Assembly: GCA_021805545.1 (NCBI GenBank)
Contig: JAJZFB010000081.1
Coordinates: 62,001-126,000, forward strand
Length of the DNA: 64,000 bases
Reading direction: 5' to 3'
Source: Pseudomonadota bacterium
GTDB lineage: Bacteria; Pseudomonadota; Alphaproteobacteria; Acetobacterales; Acetobacteraceae
This document shows positions 9,502 to 19,460 of the stretch, in pieces. The notes under the pieces were generated by a model. That model was given only the letters and a program-made list of their open reading frames with translations, did no database searches and was not told the origin of the DNA. Position 1 is the first letter of the stretch; each line of letters starts with the position of its first letter. Made by a program: the position numbers and the translations under genes.

Positions 9502-11667
9502 TCAGCCCTCAGCCGAATCCTTTTCCTTGCGCGGCTCCCTCTTGGCGCCCACCTGGTCGGAGATGTCCTCACCGGTTTCCTGGTCCACCACGCGCATGGA
9601 GAGCTTCACCTTGCCGCGGTCGTCAAAGCCAATGACCTTCACCTTCACCGTGTCGCCCTGCTTCACCACGTCGGTGGTTTTGGCAACGCGGCCCTGGCCC
9701 AGCTCGGAAATATGCACCAGCCCGTCCTTGGCGCCGAGGAAGTTCACGAAGGCGCCGAAATCGGCGGTCTTCACCACCTTGCCGGTGTAGATCACGCCCA
9801 CCTCCGCTTCGGCCACAATGCCCTTGATCATATCGAGCGCGGCCTGGATCTTCTTGTCGTCGGCAGCGGAGACCTTCACCGTGCCGTCATCGCTGATATC
9901 GACCTTGGCGCCAGTCTTCTCGACGATGTCACGGATGACCTTGCCACCAGTGCCAATCACGTCGCGGATCTTGTCCTTCGGCACGGAGGTGGTGACGACC
10001 TTCGGCGCGTTGGCGGACACACTCTCGCGCGAGCCGGTGAGGGCCTTGGCCATTTCGCCCAGAATATGCAGGCGGCCTTCCTTGGCCTGGCCAAGGGCAA
10101 TCTGCATGATCTCGGGCGTGATGGAGGTGATCTTGATGTCCATCTGCAACGAGGTCACGCCATTTTCGGTGCCAGCCACCTTGAAGTCCATGTCGCCGAG
10201 ATGGTCCTCGTCGCCCAGAATGTCGGACAGAACGGCGAAGCCCTTATCCTCTTTGATGAGGCCCATGGCAATGCCGGCAACAGGCTGCTTCAGCGGCACG
10301 CCCGCGTCCATCAGCGCCAAAGATGTGCCGCAGACGGTGGCCATGGAGGAGGAGCCGTTGGACTCGGTGATCTCGGAGACCACGCGCAGCGTGTAGGGGA
10401 ATTCTTCCTTGGTGGGCAGCAGCGGATGCACCGCGCGCCAGGCCAGCTTGCCGTGGCCAATTTCGCGGCGGCCAGGCGAACCCATGCGGCCGGTCTCACC
10501 CACCGAGAAGGGGGGGAAGTTGTAATGGAGCATGAAATGCTCCTTGAACTCACCCTCGATGGCGTCGATCAGCTGCTCGTCCTGGGCGGTGCCCAGCGTA
10601 GCCACCACCAGCGCCTGGGTTTCGCCACGGGTAAACAGGGCGGAGCCATGGGTGCGCGGCAGCACGCCCACTTCGGCCAGAATCGGGCGCACGGTCTTGG
10701 TGTCGCGGCCATCGATGCGCAGGCCGGTGTCGAGAATGGCGTTGCGGACGATGTCGGCTTCCAGCTCCTTGAACAGCCCCTTGGCGGCTTCGGCGTTCAG
10801 CCCTTCCTCGGTCAGCCTGGCGGCGGCCTCTTTCTTCGCGGCGCCAATCTTCTCGTAGCGGACCTGCTTCTGCGTTTCCTTATAGGCTTCGGTAATGGCG
10901 GTGCGGGCCAGCGCGTCAACACGCGCCTTCAGCACCTTGGTCTCCTCGGATTCTTCCGGCAGCGCCCAAGGCTCCTTGGCGGCCACTTCGGCCAGCTCGA
11001 TAATGGCCTGGATGACCGGCTGGAAGCCGGCATGGCCGAAGGTGACCGCGCCGAGCATGATCTCTTCGGACAGCTCCGAAGCCTCGGATTCGACCATCAG
11101 CACGCCCTCGGTGGTGCCGGCCAAAACCAAGTCGAGATGGCTCTCATCGCACTCGCTCACGGTCGGGTTCAGGATATACTGTCCATCGATATAGCCGACG
11201 CGGGCGGCGCCAACCGGGCCGAAGAACGGAATGCCCGAGAGGGTAAGCGCGGCAGAGGCGGCGACGAGGCCGACAATATCCGGGTCATTCTCAAGGTCGT
11301 GGCTCAGCACGTTAACCACAACCTGCACTTCGTTGCGGAAGCCCGCGGGGAAGAGCGGGCGGATGGGGCGGTCGATGAGGCGGGAGACCAGCGTCTCCTT
11401 CTCAGTCGGGCGGCCTTCGCGCTTGAAGAAACCGCCGGGGATACGGCCCGCGGCGTAGAATTTTTCCTGGTAGTTCACGGTCAGCGGGAAGAAATCCTGC
11501 CCCGGCTTGGCGGTTTTGGCGCCAACAACCGTGGCCAGCACCACCGTATCGCCATACGAGGCCACAACGGCGCCATCGGCCTGGCGGGCAACCTTGCCGG
11601 TTTCCAAAATCAGGGTTTTGCCGCCCCATTCCAGCTCTTTGCGGAAATATTTGTCGAACATATACAT
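9502..11667 (-). CDS. pnp: Polyribonucleotide nucleotidyltransferase (PNPase)
   Basis: Phosphorolytic 3'-5' exoribonuclease of the RNA degradosome. Two RNase PH-like domains surround an alpha-helical linker. The second core domain contains [16 protein letters not shown] and the phosphate-site region [36 protein letters not shown] domain ([23 protein letters not shown]) and a C-terminal S1 domain ([34 protein letters not shown]) complete the 721 aa, the usual length. Either of two close ATGs (MYMFDKYF) may be the start. rpsO, the common upstream partner of pnp, is absent; a DUF962 gene lies upstream instead. Confidence 0.97.
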   Translation of the reverse strand: MYMFDKYFRKELEWGGKTLILETGKVARQADGAVVASYGDTVVLATVVGAKTAKPGQDFFPLTVNYQEKFYAAGRIPGGFFKREGRPTEKETLVSRLIDRPIRPLFPAGFRNEVQVVVNVLSHDLENDPDIVGLVAASAALTLSGIPFFGPVGAARVGYIDGQYILNPTVSECDESHLDLVLAGTTEGVLMVESEASELSEEIMLGAVTFGHAGFQPVIQAIIELAEVAAKEPWALPEESEETKVLKARVDALARTAITEAYKETQKQVRYEKIGAAKKEAAARLTEEGLNAEAAKGLFKELEADIVRNAILDTGLRIDGRDTKTVRPILAEVGVLPRTHGSALFTRGETQALVVATLGTAQDEQLIDAIEGEFKEHFMLHYNFPPFSVGETGRMGSPGRREIGHGKLAWRAVHPLLPTKEEFPYTLRVVSEITESNGSSSMATVCGTSLALMDAGVPLKQPVAGIAMGLIKEDKGFAVLSDILGDEDHLGDMDFKVAGTENGVTSLQMDIKITSITPEIMQIALGQAKEGRLHILGEMAKALTGSRESVSANAPKVVTTSVPKDKIRDVIGTGGKVIRDIVEKTGAKVDISDDGTVKVSAADDKKIQAALDMIKGIVAEAEVGVIYTGKVVKTADFGAFVNFLGAKDGLVHISELGQGRVAKTTDVVKQGDTVKVKVIGFDDRGKVKLSMRVVDQETGEDISDQVGAKREPRKEKDSAEG

Positions 11668-11906
11668 ACTCCAGCGCGGCCGGCCGGAGTTCTGGGCAAG
11701 GGATTAAGCGCATACAGCCGGATAAGGGCGGCGCCTCGGGCGGCAGGGTCTGGCAGCGGGTTGCCCCACATGCCTTACGACCATGTGGCCGGAAACGCCG
11801 CGGGCGTAAAACCCGGCAGGCAGCGCGGTCATCCGGTGCGTAAAACCCCGATCAGCCGCAATTTTAAGCCACGCCACCATGGCGCGGTGCGGCTTACTAG
11901 CCGATT
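11668..11906. other. Leader region of pnp with small repeats
   Basis: A non-coding 239-bp gap. It holds a 7-bp inverted repeat ccacatg/catgtgg (11766-11788), two copies of gcgtaaaaccc about 34 bp apart, an imperfect hairpin taagccacgcc...ggcg...ggctta just past the DUF962 stop, and a GC-rich self-complementary block (ctccagcgcggccggccggag) next to the pnp start. This fits a structured pnp 5' leader. No rpsO and no clear promoter are seen. Confidence 0.5.
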
Positions 11907-12410
11907 TCAGGGGGGATTACCAGCACAGCCGCCCTGTAGCTGAATGGCCGCTTTCAACGGCAGGCGCAGCCCGAGCAAAAAGCCGAATTCGGCGGCCACG
12001 AAGAGCGGGCCGGTCATCAGGCTGATAAGATCATCGAAAAATGCCGGTTTGCGGCCTTCAAAGCCATGGCCGATGAACTGGATGACCCAGCCAGCAACAA
12101 ACGCGCCCGCGCCACAGCCCAGCCATGCCGCCATTGGCAACCGCCCCAGCGCCAGCCCGGCCCACGCGGCCACCGCCAGAAAAACGGCCAGAACCAAGGC
12201 AAACCAGGCATCGAGCGTGACGTAATACAGCACGGCCAGGGCGGAGGCCGCCATGGCCGGGGTAAGCGGGAGCGGCCCAAAAACGGGGCGGGAAAGCAGG
12301 ATTTCCAGCGCCAGGACAATGAGCGGTATGCCCAGCATGTGCAGGGCGATGTTGCGCCTGTCGCGGTGGTAGGCCGCATAGGCGGAGAGGTTATGGACCA
12401 GAGCGGACAC
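11907..12410 (-). CDS. DUF962 / Mpo1-like membrane protein
   Basis: A small polytopic protein of the Mpo1-like (DUF962) family. In yeast this family contains an Fe(II) dioxygenase that alpha-oxidises 2-hydroxy fatty acids; the bacterial role is unproven. The signature histidines appear in YHRDRRNIALHMLGIP near the N-terminus and in WVIQFIGHGFEGRKPA. About four hydrophobic helices are visible. The ORF track starts at 12479, inside the next gene. I prefer the GTG at 12410, preceded by ggaggg with 10-nt spacing, which gives 167 aa. It lies 65 bp downstream of the GNAT gene. Confidence 0.8.
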   Translation of the reverse strand: MSALVHNLSAYAAYHRDRRNIALHMLGIPLIVLALEILLSRPVFGPLPLTPAMAASALAVLYYVTLDAWFALVLAVFLAVAAWAGLALGRLPMAAWLGCGAGAFVAGWVIQFIGHGFEGRKPAFFDDLISLMTGPLFVAAEFGFLLGLRLPLKAAIQLQGGCAGNPP

Positions 12411-12475
12411 AGTTGCATTTCCCTCCCGGTTTTTCTGCCGGGTATGGGATGAATCTGCGCCGCGTGGCAACATCG

Positions 12476-12922
12476 TCAAGGATTCGTGTAAATATCCGCC
12501 CGCAGCACTTCCATGAAGCGCGAGGGATTGCCGAGCGGGGTAAAGCCAAACTGAGCGTAAAGATCATGCGCGTCAGACGTGAGCAACAGCCAGCGCCGCA
12601 GTCCCTGCAACTCCTCATGCGCCTGTATGCAGCGCAGCATCCATTTGGAAACTCCCTTGCCCCGGTGCGCCTTGAGCACGAACAGATCAGCCAGTAGGGC
12701 GAAGGTCGCCTTGTCTGTCACCACACGCCCAAACCCGATTTGTTGGCCGGTGTGATACACCCCGAAGCATAAGGAGTTTTGTACTGCCAGCTCCACCACG
12801 TTCCGCGGAACACCGCGTGACCAATAGCTTTCCTGGGCAAGAAATCGATGGATCAACTCTATATCCAGCCGCAGCTTATCTGTGGAAAGCTCATAGCCGG
12901 GAAGCGTAATTTCAGTCAGCAC
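12476..12922 (-). CDS. GNAT family N-acetyltransferase
   Basis: A single-domain GNAT acetyltransferase of 148 aa. The acetyl-CoA-binding motif A is ADLFVLKAHRGKGVSKWMLRCI, with the R/Q-x-x-G-x-G/A loop as RGKGVS. Motif B includes LTSDAHDLYAQFGFTPL. The acceptor substrate is unknown. The N-terminus (SYWSRGVPRNVVELAVQNSLCFGVY) resembles the common small-GNAT group annotated from genome projects. By eye the gene is somewhat more AT-rich than its neighbours. Confidence 0.85.
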   Translation of the reverse strand: MLTEITLPGYELSTDKLRLDIELIHRFLAQESYWSRGVPRNVVELAVQNSLCFGVYHTGQQIGFGRVVTDKATFALLADLFVLKAHRGKGVSKWMLRCIQAHEELQGLRRWLLLTSDAHDLYAQFGFTPLGNPSRFMEVLRADIYTNP

Positions 12923-13036
12923 TGGCTCAGCCGCCTTCAGAAACGGGGACCACCAGTAAAACTGGAGGCTCTACACGGCCACAATAATCAACCATGCATG
13001 TGTGATATGTGTGAAGGCCGATAGGCCCGTTTGCCG

Positions 13037-13507
13037 CTACCCCTTCCGCGCCAGCGGCGCCACGAATTGCGGCTCCGTGTCCCAGGGGAAGAGAATCCAC
13101 GTATCCTGGCTTACCTCGGTAATAAACGTATCCACCACCGGCTTGCCCGCCGCCTTGGCGTACACGGTGGCAAAATGCGCCTTGGGCAGCAGGTTGCGTA
13201 CCACCTTGGCGGTGGTGCCGGTATCCACCAGGTCATCGATAATCAGCCACCCCTCCCCATCCCCCGCCGCAGCGGGGGGTTTGGTCACCGCGGGCTGGCC
13301 GCGCTGTTCTTCATTATAGGTAACAACGCAAACACTCTCGATAAGCCTGCACTCCAGCTCACGCGCGATGATGGCGGCGGGGATAAGCCCGCCGCGCGTG
13401 ATGGCAACGATGCCCCGCCACGGCCCCAGCGCGTGCAGGCGCCAGGCCAGGGCTTTGGCATCGCGGTGAAGCTGGTCCCAGGTAACGGTGAAATAATGCT
13501 CTGCCAT
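13037..13507 (-). CDS. gpt: Xanthine-guanine phosphoribosyltransferase
   Basis: Purine-salvage enzyme that converts guanine, xanthine and hypoxanthine with PRPP to nucleotides. Similarity to E. coli Gpt is strong throughout: [39 protein letters not shown], the PRPP-binding loop [37 protein letters not shown] and [10 protein letters not shown]. The ORF track begins 16 codons upstream, but [12 protein letters not shown] aligns with the E. coli start and is preceded by ggcggt, so I start at 13507 (156 aa). A small Pro/Ala insertion ([12 protein letters not shown]) precedes the PRPP loop. Confidence 0.95.
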   Translation of the reverse strand: MAEHYFTVTWDQLHRDAKALAWRLHALGPWRGIVAITRGGLIPAAIIARELECRLIESVCVVTYNEEQRGQPAVTKPPAAAGDGEGWLIIDDLVDTGTTAKVVRNLLPKAHFATVYAKAAGKPVVDTFITEVSQDTWILFPWDTEPQFVAPLARKG

Positions 13508-13569
13508 GATACCGCCATAAACACGCTCCGGCCCAGCGGGCAATGCCTGCTGCAAGGCTTACAAAGGCG

Positions 13570-14328
13570 CTAAACGGTGAATTGCTCAGTGATGATACGC
13601 TCGGAGAGCGCACGGTCCGGGTCGAACAGCACGGTGGCGCCCAGGGTGCGGTCCTCGCTCACCGCAACGGAAACAACATCGCGCACCTCGGTAAAATCCG
13701 CCACCGCCGCCACGGGGCGCTTCTCGGCTTCCAGCACCTCGAACAGCACATCCACCGTGGAGGGCAGCAGCGCGCCGCGCCAGCGCCGCGGGCGGAAGGC
13801 GGAAATGGGCGTAAGCGGCAGCAGGTTTGCCGAAAGCGGAATTATGGGCCCATGCGCCGAGAGATTATACGCCGTGGAGCCCGCCGGGGTGGATATGAGC
13901 ACGCCATCGCAAATCAGCTCGGATAGCCGCTCCGTATGGTCCACCGAAATACGGATTTTAGCCGCCTGGCGCGCCTGGCGCAGCAGCGAGACCTCGTTCA
14001 GCGCCATTGCCTCCTCCACCACGCCAGACGCGGTAATGGCATGCATGCGCAACGGATGCAGCACCGCGGGATGGGCGCGTGACACGCGGGCGGGCAGGTC
14101 GTCCTCGTTATATTCGTTCATCAGGAAGCCGACCGAACCGCAATTCATGCCATAAACCGGGACAGTTGTGCCAAGCACGCGGTGCAGCGTTTCCAGCATC
14201 AGCCCGTCTCCGCCCAGCGCGACAATGGCATCCGCATCCTTGGCCGGGGCATCGCCATAACGTGCCACAAGCCGCCCGCGCGCCTCTGCCGCGCTTTGCG
14301 ATTGCGCGGCTGTAAATGAGAGCTTCAT
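13570..14328 (-). CDS. nadK: NAD kinase
   Basis: ATP-dependent (or polyphosphate-dependent) kinase that makes NADP from NAD. The GGDG motif is in [21 protein letters not shown], the NE/D motif in [12 protein letters not shown], and the glycine-rich loop in [23 protein letters not shown]. The 252-aa length fits the short alphaproteobacterial form. Its start overlaps the stop of the upstream nitrilase-family gene by 4 bp, so the two are probably coupled. Confidence 0.95.
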   Translation of the reverse strand: MKLSFTAAQSQSAAEARGRLVARYGDAPAKDADAIVALGGDGLMLETLHRVLGTTVPVYGMNCGSVGFLMNEYNEDDLPARVSRAHPAVLHPLRMHAITASGVVEEAMALNEVSLLRQARQAAKIRISVDHTERLSELICDGVLISTPAGSTAYNLSAHGPIIPLSANLLPLTPISAFRPRRWRGALLPSTVDVLFEVLEAEKRPVAAVADFTEVRDVVSVAVSEDRTLGATVLFDPDRALSERIITEQFTV

Positions 14329-15158
14329 GTAAGTTTCCGGTGTTCCAGAACGGGCATACCGGCACGTATTCTGGCCATCAACGCCTTGCCGATAACCGCC
14401 GTGGCCCAGCCCGGCCCGTCCGAGGCTTTGGCCACCACATGGCCCCAGGGGTCGGCGATAAGCGAGTGGCCATAGGTAAAGCGCGTCTCGCCGCTGCTGC
14501 CCTCTTTATGCGCGCCGGTGCAGGCGGGGGCGGCTATCCAGCATTGTGTCTCTATGGCACGGGCGCGCAGCAATACCTCCCAATGGTCCTTACCGGTTTG
14601 CAGCGTGAAGGCGGCGGGCAGAATGATAAGCTCCGCGCCCGCCCGGCGCAGGGCCAGGAACAATTCAGGGAAGCGCAGATCGTAGCAGATGGCGAGGCCC
14701 ACGCGGGTATCGCCCGCCATGAAGGTGACCACTTGTTCTCCCGCGCCGTAAGCCGCGCTCTCTTTATAGCCCTGGCCGTCGGGCGTGGTGATGTCGAAAA
14801 GATGGATTTTGCGGTAGCGCGCCAGCTCCTCGCCCGCCGGGCTGAAAACCAGCGTGGTGTTGTATAGCCTGTCTCCCGCCAGCTCGCCAATGCTGCCGCC
14901 ATGCACAAATAGGTTATGGGCCTTGGCCATGCCCCGCAAAAACTCATAGGCTTCGCCCCCTTGCCCGCCCGGCGCGGGCAGCGCCTCGGCCTGGGCAAAT
15001 TTCTGCGCCCTGGTGCCGCCCAGGCAGGTCCATATTTCTGGCAGAGCGATAAAATCTGGCTTTTCCGCTGCTACCACCGCATCGATAAGGCCGCGCGCCT
15101 GCGCGATATTCTGCGCCTTCACCTCATCAGGCGACATCTGGATTACGGCAACGCGCAT
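14325..15158 (-). CDS. Carbon-nitrogen hydrolase, Nit1 / deaminated glutathione amidase type
   Basis: A nitrilase-superfamily amidase of 277 aa. The Glu-Lys-Cys triad is visible as the Glu in [13 protein letters not shown], the Lys in [12 protein letters not shown] and the Cys in [15 protein letters not shown]. The RKIHLFDI and ICYDLRFPE signatures match the Nit1/NitFhit branch, whose members repair deaminated glutathione. That substrate is inferred from the branch. The gene overlaps nadK by 4 bp downstream. Confidence 0.88.
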   Translation of the reverse strand: MRVAVIQMSPDEVKAQNIAQARGLIDAVVAAEKPDFIALPEIWTCLGGTRAQKFAQAEALPAPGGQGGEAYEFLRGMAKAHNLFVHGGSIGELAGDRLYNTTLVFSPAGEELARYRKIHLFDITTPDGQGYKESAAYGAGEQVVTFMAGDTRVGLAICYDLRFPELFLALRRAGAELIILPAAFTLQTGKDHWEVLLRARAIETQCWIAAPACTGAHKEGSSGETRFTYGHSLIADPWGHVVAKASDGPGWATAVIGKALMARIRAGMPVLEHRKLT

Positions 15159-15222
15159 TCTGGCTCCCCAAGGCTTTGCTCAACCAGCATAACGTCAATC
15201 TTCGGCCCTGGCCAAGGCCGGG

Positions 15223-16164
15223 TCAATGTTTATCGGCACTGTAGGATTTGCGAATGAGGTAAGGCGGACGCTGTTTGGTCTCGACATAAATGCGCCCAAT
15301 ATATTCCCCTAATAGACCAATAGAAATAAGCTGTACCGAACCAAAAAACGTGATGGCGACAAAGAGCGAGGCATAACCAGGCACCTTATTGCCGAACAGC
15401 GCAGTGGATAGAAGAATATAGAGGCCATACAGAAGCGTGCCGAGTGCAGTGGCAATGCCCAGATAGGTCCAAATTTTGAGCGGCGCGGTGGAAAAGCTGG
15501 TAAACCCCTCCAAAGCAAAATTCCATAACGCGAAACCCGAGAATTTACTTGTACCCGCAGCCCTTGGCGCCCGCGCATAATCGATCGTGACGGTACGGAA
15601 TCCTACCCACGCGAACAGCCCTTTCATGAAACGCTGGCGCTCGGGCAATTGCTTCAGCGCATCCACCACCACACGGTCCATCAGGCGGAAATCGCCAACA
15701 TTCTCGGGAATCCTGGTGTCCGAGAGCCGGTTATGCAGCTTGTAGAACCAAGCAGCCGTTTTGCGCTTCAGCACACCGTCCGCGCTACGGTCAATGCGCC
15801 TCGCCAGTACCACCTCCGCGCCATCGCGCCAGGCCTGGACCATCTGTGCAATCAGCTCAGGAGGATCCTGCAAATCGGCATCAATGGGAATAACAGCCTC
15901 GCCCCTGGCCGCGTCGATGGCCGCGGTCAGCGCCGCCTCCTTGCCGAAATTGCGTGAAAACTCAAGCACGCGGAAGCGCTTATCCACCCCCGCCACAGCC
16001 ACAAGTTTGAGCAGCGTGCCATCCGTGCTGCCATCATCGACAAACACGAACTCCCATCTTGTATCCGGAATGGAACTGAGGACCGGCACAATCCGGTCAA
16101 CAAAGGCCTGAATGGTGGCAGCCTCGTTGTAAACTGGAACGGCGAGGGTAAGGAGCTGGCTCAT
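15223..16164 (-). CDS. GtrB-like family 2 glycosyltransferase
   Basis: A membrane-anchored GT2 enzyme of the DPM1/GtrB/ArnC type, expected to load a sugar onto undecaprenyl phosphate at the inner face of the membrane. The N-terminal GT-A domain shows VPVYNEAATI, FVFVDDGSTDGT, FSRNFGKEAALTAAIDAARGEAVIPIDADLQDPPE (DxD) and the QRFMKGLFAWVGF region. Two C-terminal transmembrane helices follow (about residues 232-252 and 265-290, ending GLLGEYIGRIYVETKQRPPY). It overlaps the upstream polytopic gene by 4 bp, and a second paralogue precedes that. The polyprenyl-linked sugar it makes is the likely donor for those proteins. Confidence 0.92.
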   Translation of the reverse strand: MSQLLTLAVPVYNEAATIQAFVDRIVPVLSSIPDTRWEFVFVDDGSTDGTLLKLVAVAGVDKRFRVLEFSRNFGKEAALTAAIDAARGEAVIPIDADLQDPPELIAQMVQAWRDGAEVVLARRIDRSADGVLKRKTAAWFYKLHNRLSDTRIPENVGDFRLMDRVVVDALKQLPERQRFMKGLFAWVGFRTVTIDYARAPRAAGTSKFSGFALWNFALEGFTSFSTAPLKIWTYLGIATALGTLLYGLYILLSTALFGNKVPGYASLFVAITFFGSVQLISIGLLGEYIGRIYVETKQRPPYLIRKSYSADKH

Positions 16165-17801
16165 GGCGCCTTCGGGACTGTGTAGATGGTTACATCATCC
16201 ACTTTCTGCGCGCGCCAGCCCAATGCGGCAAGGGCCATGTTCTGATCCGCCGGAGTGCCAGGGCCTACAACCACGTATTGCGCGCCATCGCGCTGTGCAA
16301 AGCGGGCAAAGTCCTGGGCAAAACTGGGGGTGATTTTATCTTGCCAAAGCTGCGCAACAGCCGGGTCGTGCTGCGCCCAACGAGGCGGAATGCCCAGATA
16401 GCCTCCTACTTGGCTGAACCCAAATTCATTCTCCGCCTGCCAGAATGAAGAGGCACCGTGGATGCTGAACGGCAAGATGAGCAACGTAGGGTGCGGCCCG
16501 AGAATCTGCTGTACCCGGCCAGGACGAAAGAAACTGGAATACGGCGCAGGTTGAGATGGATGAGGCATAGGCAGCAACGAAAGACAGGCACAGATCCCCC
16601 CAAGCACACGCCCCCGCCCCTTGCTCGCTGCAACCCAACGGCTAATGACGACGGAAAGCCCTAAAAACGCATATAGCATGCAGCGCCCTGGTATAGCCGT
16701 CCCCAATAAAGGCAAGCGGGAGATCAGTGCCCATGGCAAAACAAAATTTGTGACATGGCTTCCTACCTGCAAAACTGGACCTAGAGCGGCGAGCATTGCC
16801 AATCCGATCATAACAAGAGGCAACCATAAACTGCGGCGGAGTTTCGCATCGGTCAAAATAACCAACACCAACACCAATACAGGCAGCCCAACATAGCCAG
16901 TCTGCTCATCCAGCCCACCGTTGAAAGTCCGGGATATCGACAGAAAGTACTGGCCTCCAAACAGACTGCTTACCGACGGAATTAAAAAATTTAGTGCGTT
17001 AACTGAATAAAATTCAGTCCAAAAAGACGGATGTTTAACATCATAAGCAGCCGATACCATCGCCAACAAAACTGGCGAGGCAAGGAGAAGTGCCAAGGGT
17101 GTGGCAAGCACAATGTCCTGCACCAGCAACCGCAAGGCCGCACGGTGCCGTGGCTCCAGAACAAAGGCAACCAGGATTGTCAAACCGCCAAACATACATG
17201 TGGTAGCGAGGACTTCCTCGGATATGAGAAACTCTCCCCCCAGCAGCAGGCCCAACCATAAAACCGTCTTTCCCCTCCCTGCCTTGCCACGCACACGGCG
17301 TAACGCAACAAGCAAAATCAGAGGCACTAAAACCGTAAAATCCAGATTAAGATGATCCACGGTCTGCGCCGCTTCGTAGGAAGAAAAGGCAAACAAAAAA
17401 CCACCAAGTAGCGCCGCTGGTGGCCACTCGCACAACTCCAGGCACAGAAAATATGCCGCCCAACCCGCCAACGCGGGGGCCGCAAGCGTAAGAAGGTTGA
17501 AGCTAAGCACCGGCCCAAAGGCGAGCGTTACCGGAGCCATGATCAAACTTAGAAGGGGCACCGTTGTGACCCAGGCAAGGTTCACACCATGCGGTTGCCA
17601 CATTAAATGAGTGACAGGTGCAAACTGGTGGTGCGCTATGGCCCAGGGCAAATAACGCAAACACCAAATGATGAGATACGGGTCTGCGTGCAGGCCGAGT
17701 ATATGCGTCGTCAACGAAACGCCATGCGCAAGCAGCGCCCAGCTCGTTACGCCATAGAGAAACAACGCGAAGAGCGCCCATTTTCGGTTTAAGTTCATCA
17801 C
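16161..17801 (-). CDS. Polytopic membrane protein, putative GT-C glycosyltransferase (copy 2)
   Basis: A 546-aa protein with about ten to twelve hydrophobic helices and a soluble C-terminal domain of ~110 residues. The first extracytoplasmic loop carries an acidic motif (GLHADPYLIIW), where GT-C enzymes place catalytic acids. The tail (LILPFSIHGASSFWQ...SQVGGYLGIPPRW...GAQYVVVGPGTPAD...VDDVTIYTVPKAP) closely matches that of the next gene, so the two are paralogues. With the coupled GtrB-like gene downstream, a role using a polyprenyl-phosphate sugar to decorate a surface glycan or protein is the best guess. I recognise no named family. Parts of this gene look more AT-rich than its neighbours. 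Confidence 0.72.
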   Translation of the reverse strand: MMNLNRKWALFALFLYGVTSWALLAHGVSLTTHILGLHADPYLIIWCLRYLPWAIAHHQFAPVTHLMWQPHGVNLAWVTTVPLLSLIMAPVTLAFGPVLSFNLLTLAAPALAGWAAYFLCLELCEWPPAALLGGFLFAFSSYEAAQTVDHLNLDFTVLVPLILLVALRRVRGKAGRGKTVLWLGLLLGGEFLISEEVLATTCMFGGLTILVAFVLEPRHRAALRLLVQDIVLATPLALLLASPVLLAMVSAAYDVKHPSFWTEFYSVNALNFLIPSVSSLFGGQYFLSISRTFNGGLDEQTGYVGLPVLVLVLVILTDAKLRRSLWLPLVMIGLAMLAALGPVLQVGSHVTNFVLPWALISRLPLLGTAIPGRCMLYAFLGLSVVISRWVAASKGRGRVLGGICACLSLLPMPHPSQPAPYSSFFRPGRVQQILGPHPTLLILPFSIHGASSFWQAENEFGFSQVGGYLGIPPRWAQHDPAVAQLWQDKITPSFAQDFARFAQRDGAQYVVVGPGTPADQNMALAALGWRAQKVDDVTIYTVPKAP

Positions 17802-19432
17802 GATTTTGGCACCGTGAAGATCGTCACACCATCGACCCTACGCTCGGGCCAGCCCAAGCTGGCAATAACCGCCAGCTCCACCGGGTCTGTCCCTGGCCCC
17901 GCCACCACATATTGGGCGCCGTTATCCTGCGCGAATACCGCAAAATCGTCAGCCTTCAATGTTTGCCCCATCTTATCTCCAAACAACTCAATCGTCGCCT
18001 TAAAAGCCTGGGCGGGCTTGGGTGGAAAACCAAGATACCCGCCCACCTGGGTGAAGCCGAACCGGTTTTGCACCTGCCAGATCGAGGACGGGCCGTTGAT
18101 CGAGAAGGGGAGAATGATCAACCGGGGGTTTGGCCCCAGAACCTGCTGTACACGCCCGGGCGCAAAAAACCTTGCCCATGGCACCGGCTGCCACGGGTGG
18201 GGCTGCGGCAGCAGAGCCACACATGCAAACAAAGCCAGGGCAAATTTAAGCCCGCGCCGCCCCGGCAAGCCCAGCCAGCTTGCCGCCATAACGCACACCG
18301 CGAGTGAGGTAAAAAGTGCAAACCGCCCAGGCAAGGCACTACCCAGCAATGGCAGATGCACGGCCAGAATCCATGGCAAGGCAATACCCGTGAAATGCCC
18401 CGCCACCCACAGGAACGGGCCAAAACTGCACACCAGGCAAATGGCGAACATGATCCCGCAATAACGCCCCCGCCTCGTGCGCCCTTCGCGGAGCAGGTAC
18501 AGCGCCAGAATAAGCAGTAACGGCAGGCCCAGATATGCATCGCTCTCTTGCGTGGCGCCGGCAATGCCGCCGCTCATCCCCTGAAACGGATGGCCGAACA
18601 AATTGAACCGCGAGGGGATAACAATGCCCGCTAAATCGGACACGAAAACATAAGGCCACGCCGCCGGATGATTGATGAGCGCATAATGCCGCGCCATGGA
18701 AAAAATAACCGGAACCAGCGGCAGCGTGACAAACAACCCCGTCCACAACCCATCGGCCAAAAGCCGCCGCAGCGCGGGCCTGCGTTCGGGCAGATAAATG
18801 AGCGCCAAAGCCCAGCCTATGCCGCCGAACACGAAAATCATGGCGAAGATTTCGATGCAGATAAAAAACTGCGCCAGCAGCAACATCGCCGCAAGCGCCA
18901 CCGTGGCCGCGCGCGAGAGTTCGTCATTCAACCGCTTGAGGATAACCAGCAACAGCAACGGCAGCAGGAAGATAACCGCCAGATTCAACGCGCCTATGCT
19001 CTGCGAGGTTTCGTACGTTGAAAACCCGAACAGAAACCCGCCCAGCAGCGCCGATGCAAAATCACGCGTAATATACCGGCACAAAAAATAGGCCGACCAG
19101 GCGCCAAAAACCGGCGCGGTAACAATGAGGAGATTATAAGTAACCACCGGGCCCAAGCAAGCCGTAACAGGCCACCCAAGCAATGAAAGGAGCGGCACGG
19201 ATGTTACCCATAACATCGAAACGCCACCAGGATACCAGATGAGCTTCGTGAAAAACGGGTTCAGCCCATGCGTCAGCGCGTATGGCCACCAATCCAGGAA
19301 CAAAACAGAGTCATAGGGGTCTGAGCCAGCGCCGGAGAGCCGGTGCATGAGCGGCGCGCCGTGCCAAAAAAGCACAGCGGATAAAACAGCGTAAAGCGCC
19401 AGGGCCGTAACATTATTGATTATAGACCGCAT
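17798..19432 (-). CDS. Polytopic membrane protein, putative GT-C glycosyltransferase (copy 1)
   Basis: A 544-aa paralogue of the following gene, with the same architecture. The N-terminal helix is followed by a loop with GAGSDPYDSVLFLDWWPYALTHG, and then many transmembrane helices. The soluble C-terminus (LIILPFSINGPSSIWQVQNRFGFTQVGGYLGFPP...GAQYVVAGPGTDPVEL...VDGVTIFTVPKS) aligns with copy 2. The 4-bp overlap with copy 2 and then with the GtrB-like gene gives a three-gene coupled unit. The start lies 28 bp after the era stop, so read-through from lepB-rnc-era is possible. Function is unproven; GT-C transferase is inferred from context and topology. Confidence 0.72.
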   Translation of the reverse strand: MRSIINNVTALALYAVLSAVLFWHGAPLMHRLSGAGSDPYDSVLFLDWWPYALTHGLNPFFTKLIWYPGGVSMLWVTSVPLLSLLGWPVTACLGPVVTYNLLIVTAPVFGAWSAYFLCRYITRDFASALLGGFLFGFSTYETSQSIGALNLAVIFLLPLLLLVILKRLNDELSRAATVALAAMLLLAQFFICIEIFAMIFVFGGIGWALALIYLPERRPALRRLLADGLWTGLFVTLPLVPVIFSMARHYALINHPAAWPYVFVSDLAGIVIPSRFNLFGHPFQGMSGGIAGATQESDAYLGLPLLLILALYLLREGRTRRGRYCGIMFAICLVCSFGPFLWVAGHFTGIALPWILAVHLPLLGSALPGRFALFTSLAVCVMAASWLGLPGRRGLKFALALFACVALLPQPHPWQPVPWARFFAPGRVQQVLGPNPRLIILPFSINGPSSIWQVQNRFGFTQVGGYLGFPPKPAQAFKATIELFGDKMGQTLKADDFAVFAQDNGAQYVVAGPGTDPVELAVIASLGWPERRVDGVTIFTVPKS

Positions 19433-19460
19433 TATATTACACCAGCCCGCGCAGGTTCCG

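Noticed and set aside
9421-11943. 840-aa ORF antisense to pnp
   Set aside because: It is a shadow of pnp in GC-rich DNA. The minus strand encodes a complete, motif-perfect PNPase, and the plus-strand product has no recognisable domains.
12391-12697. Small ORFs on both strands around the GNAT/DUF962 junction
   Set aside because: They overlap supported genes and show no family signature.
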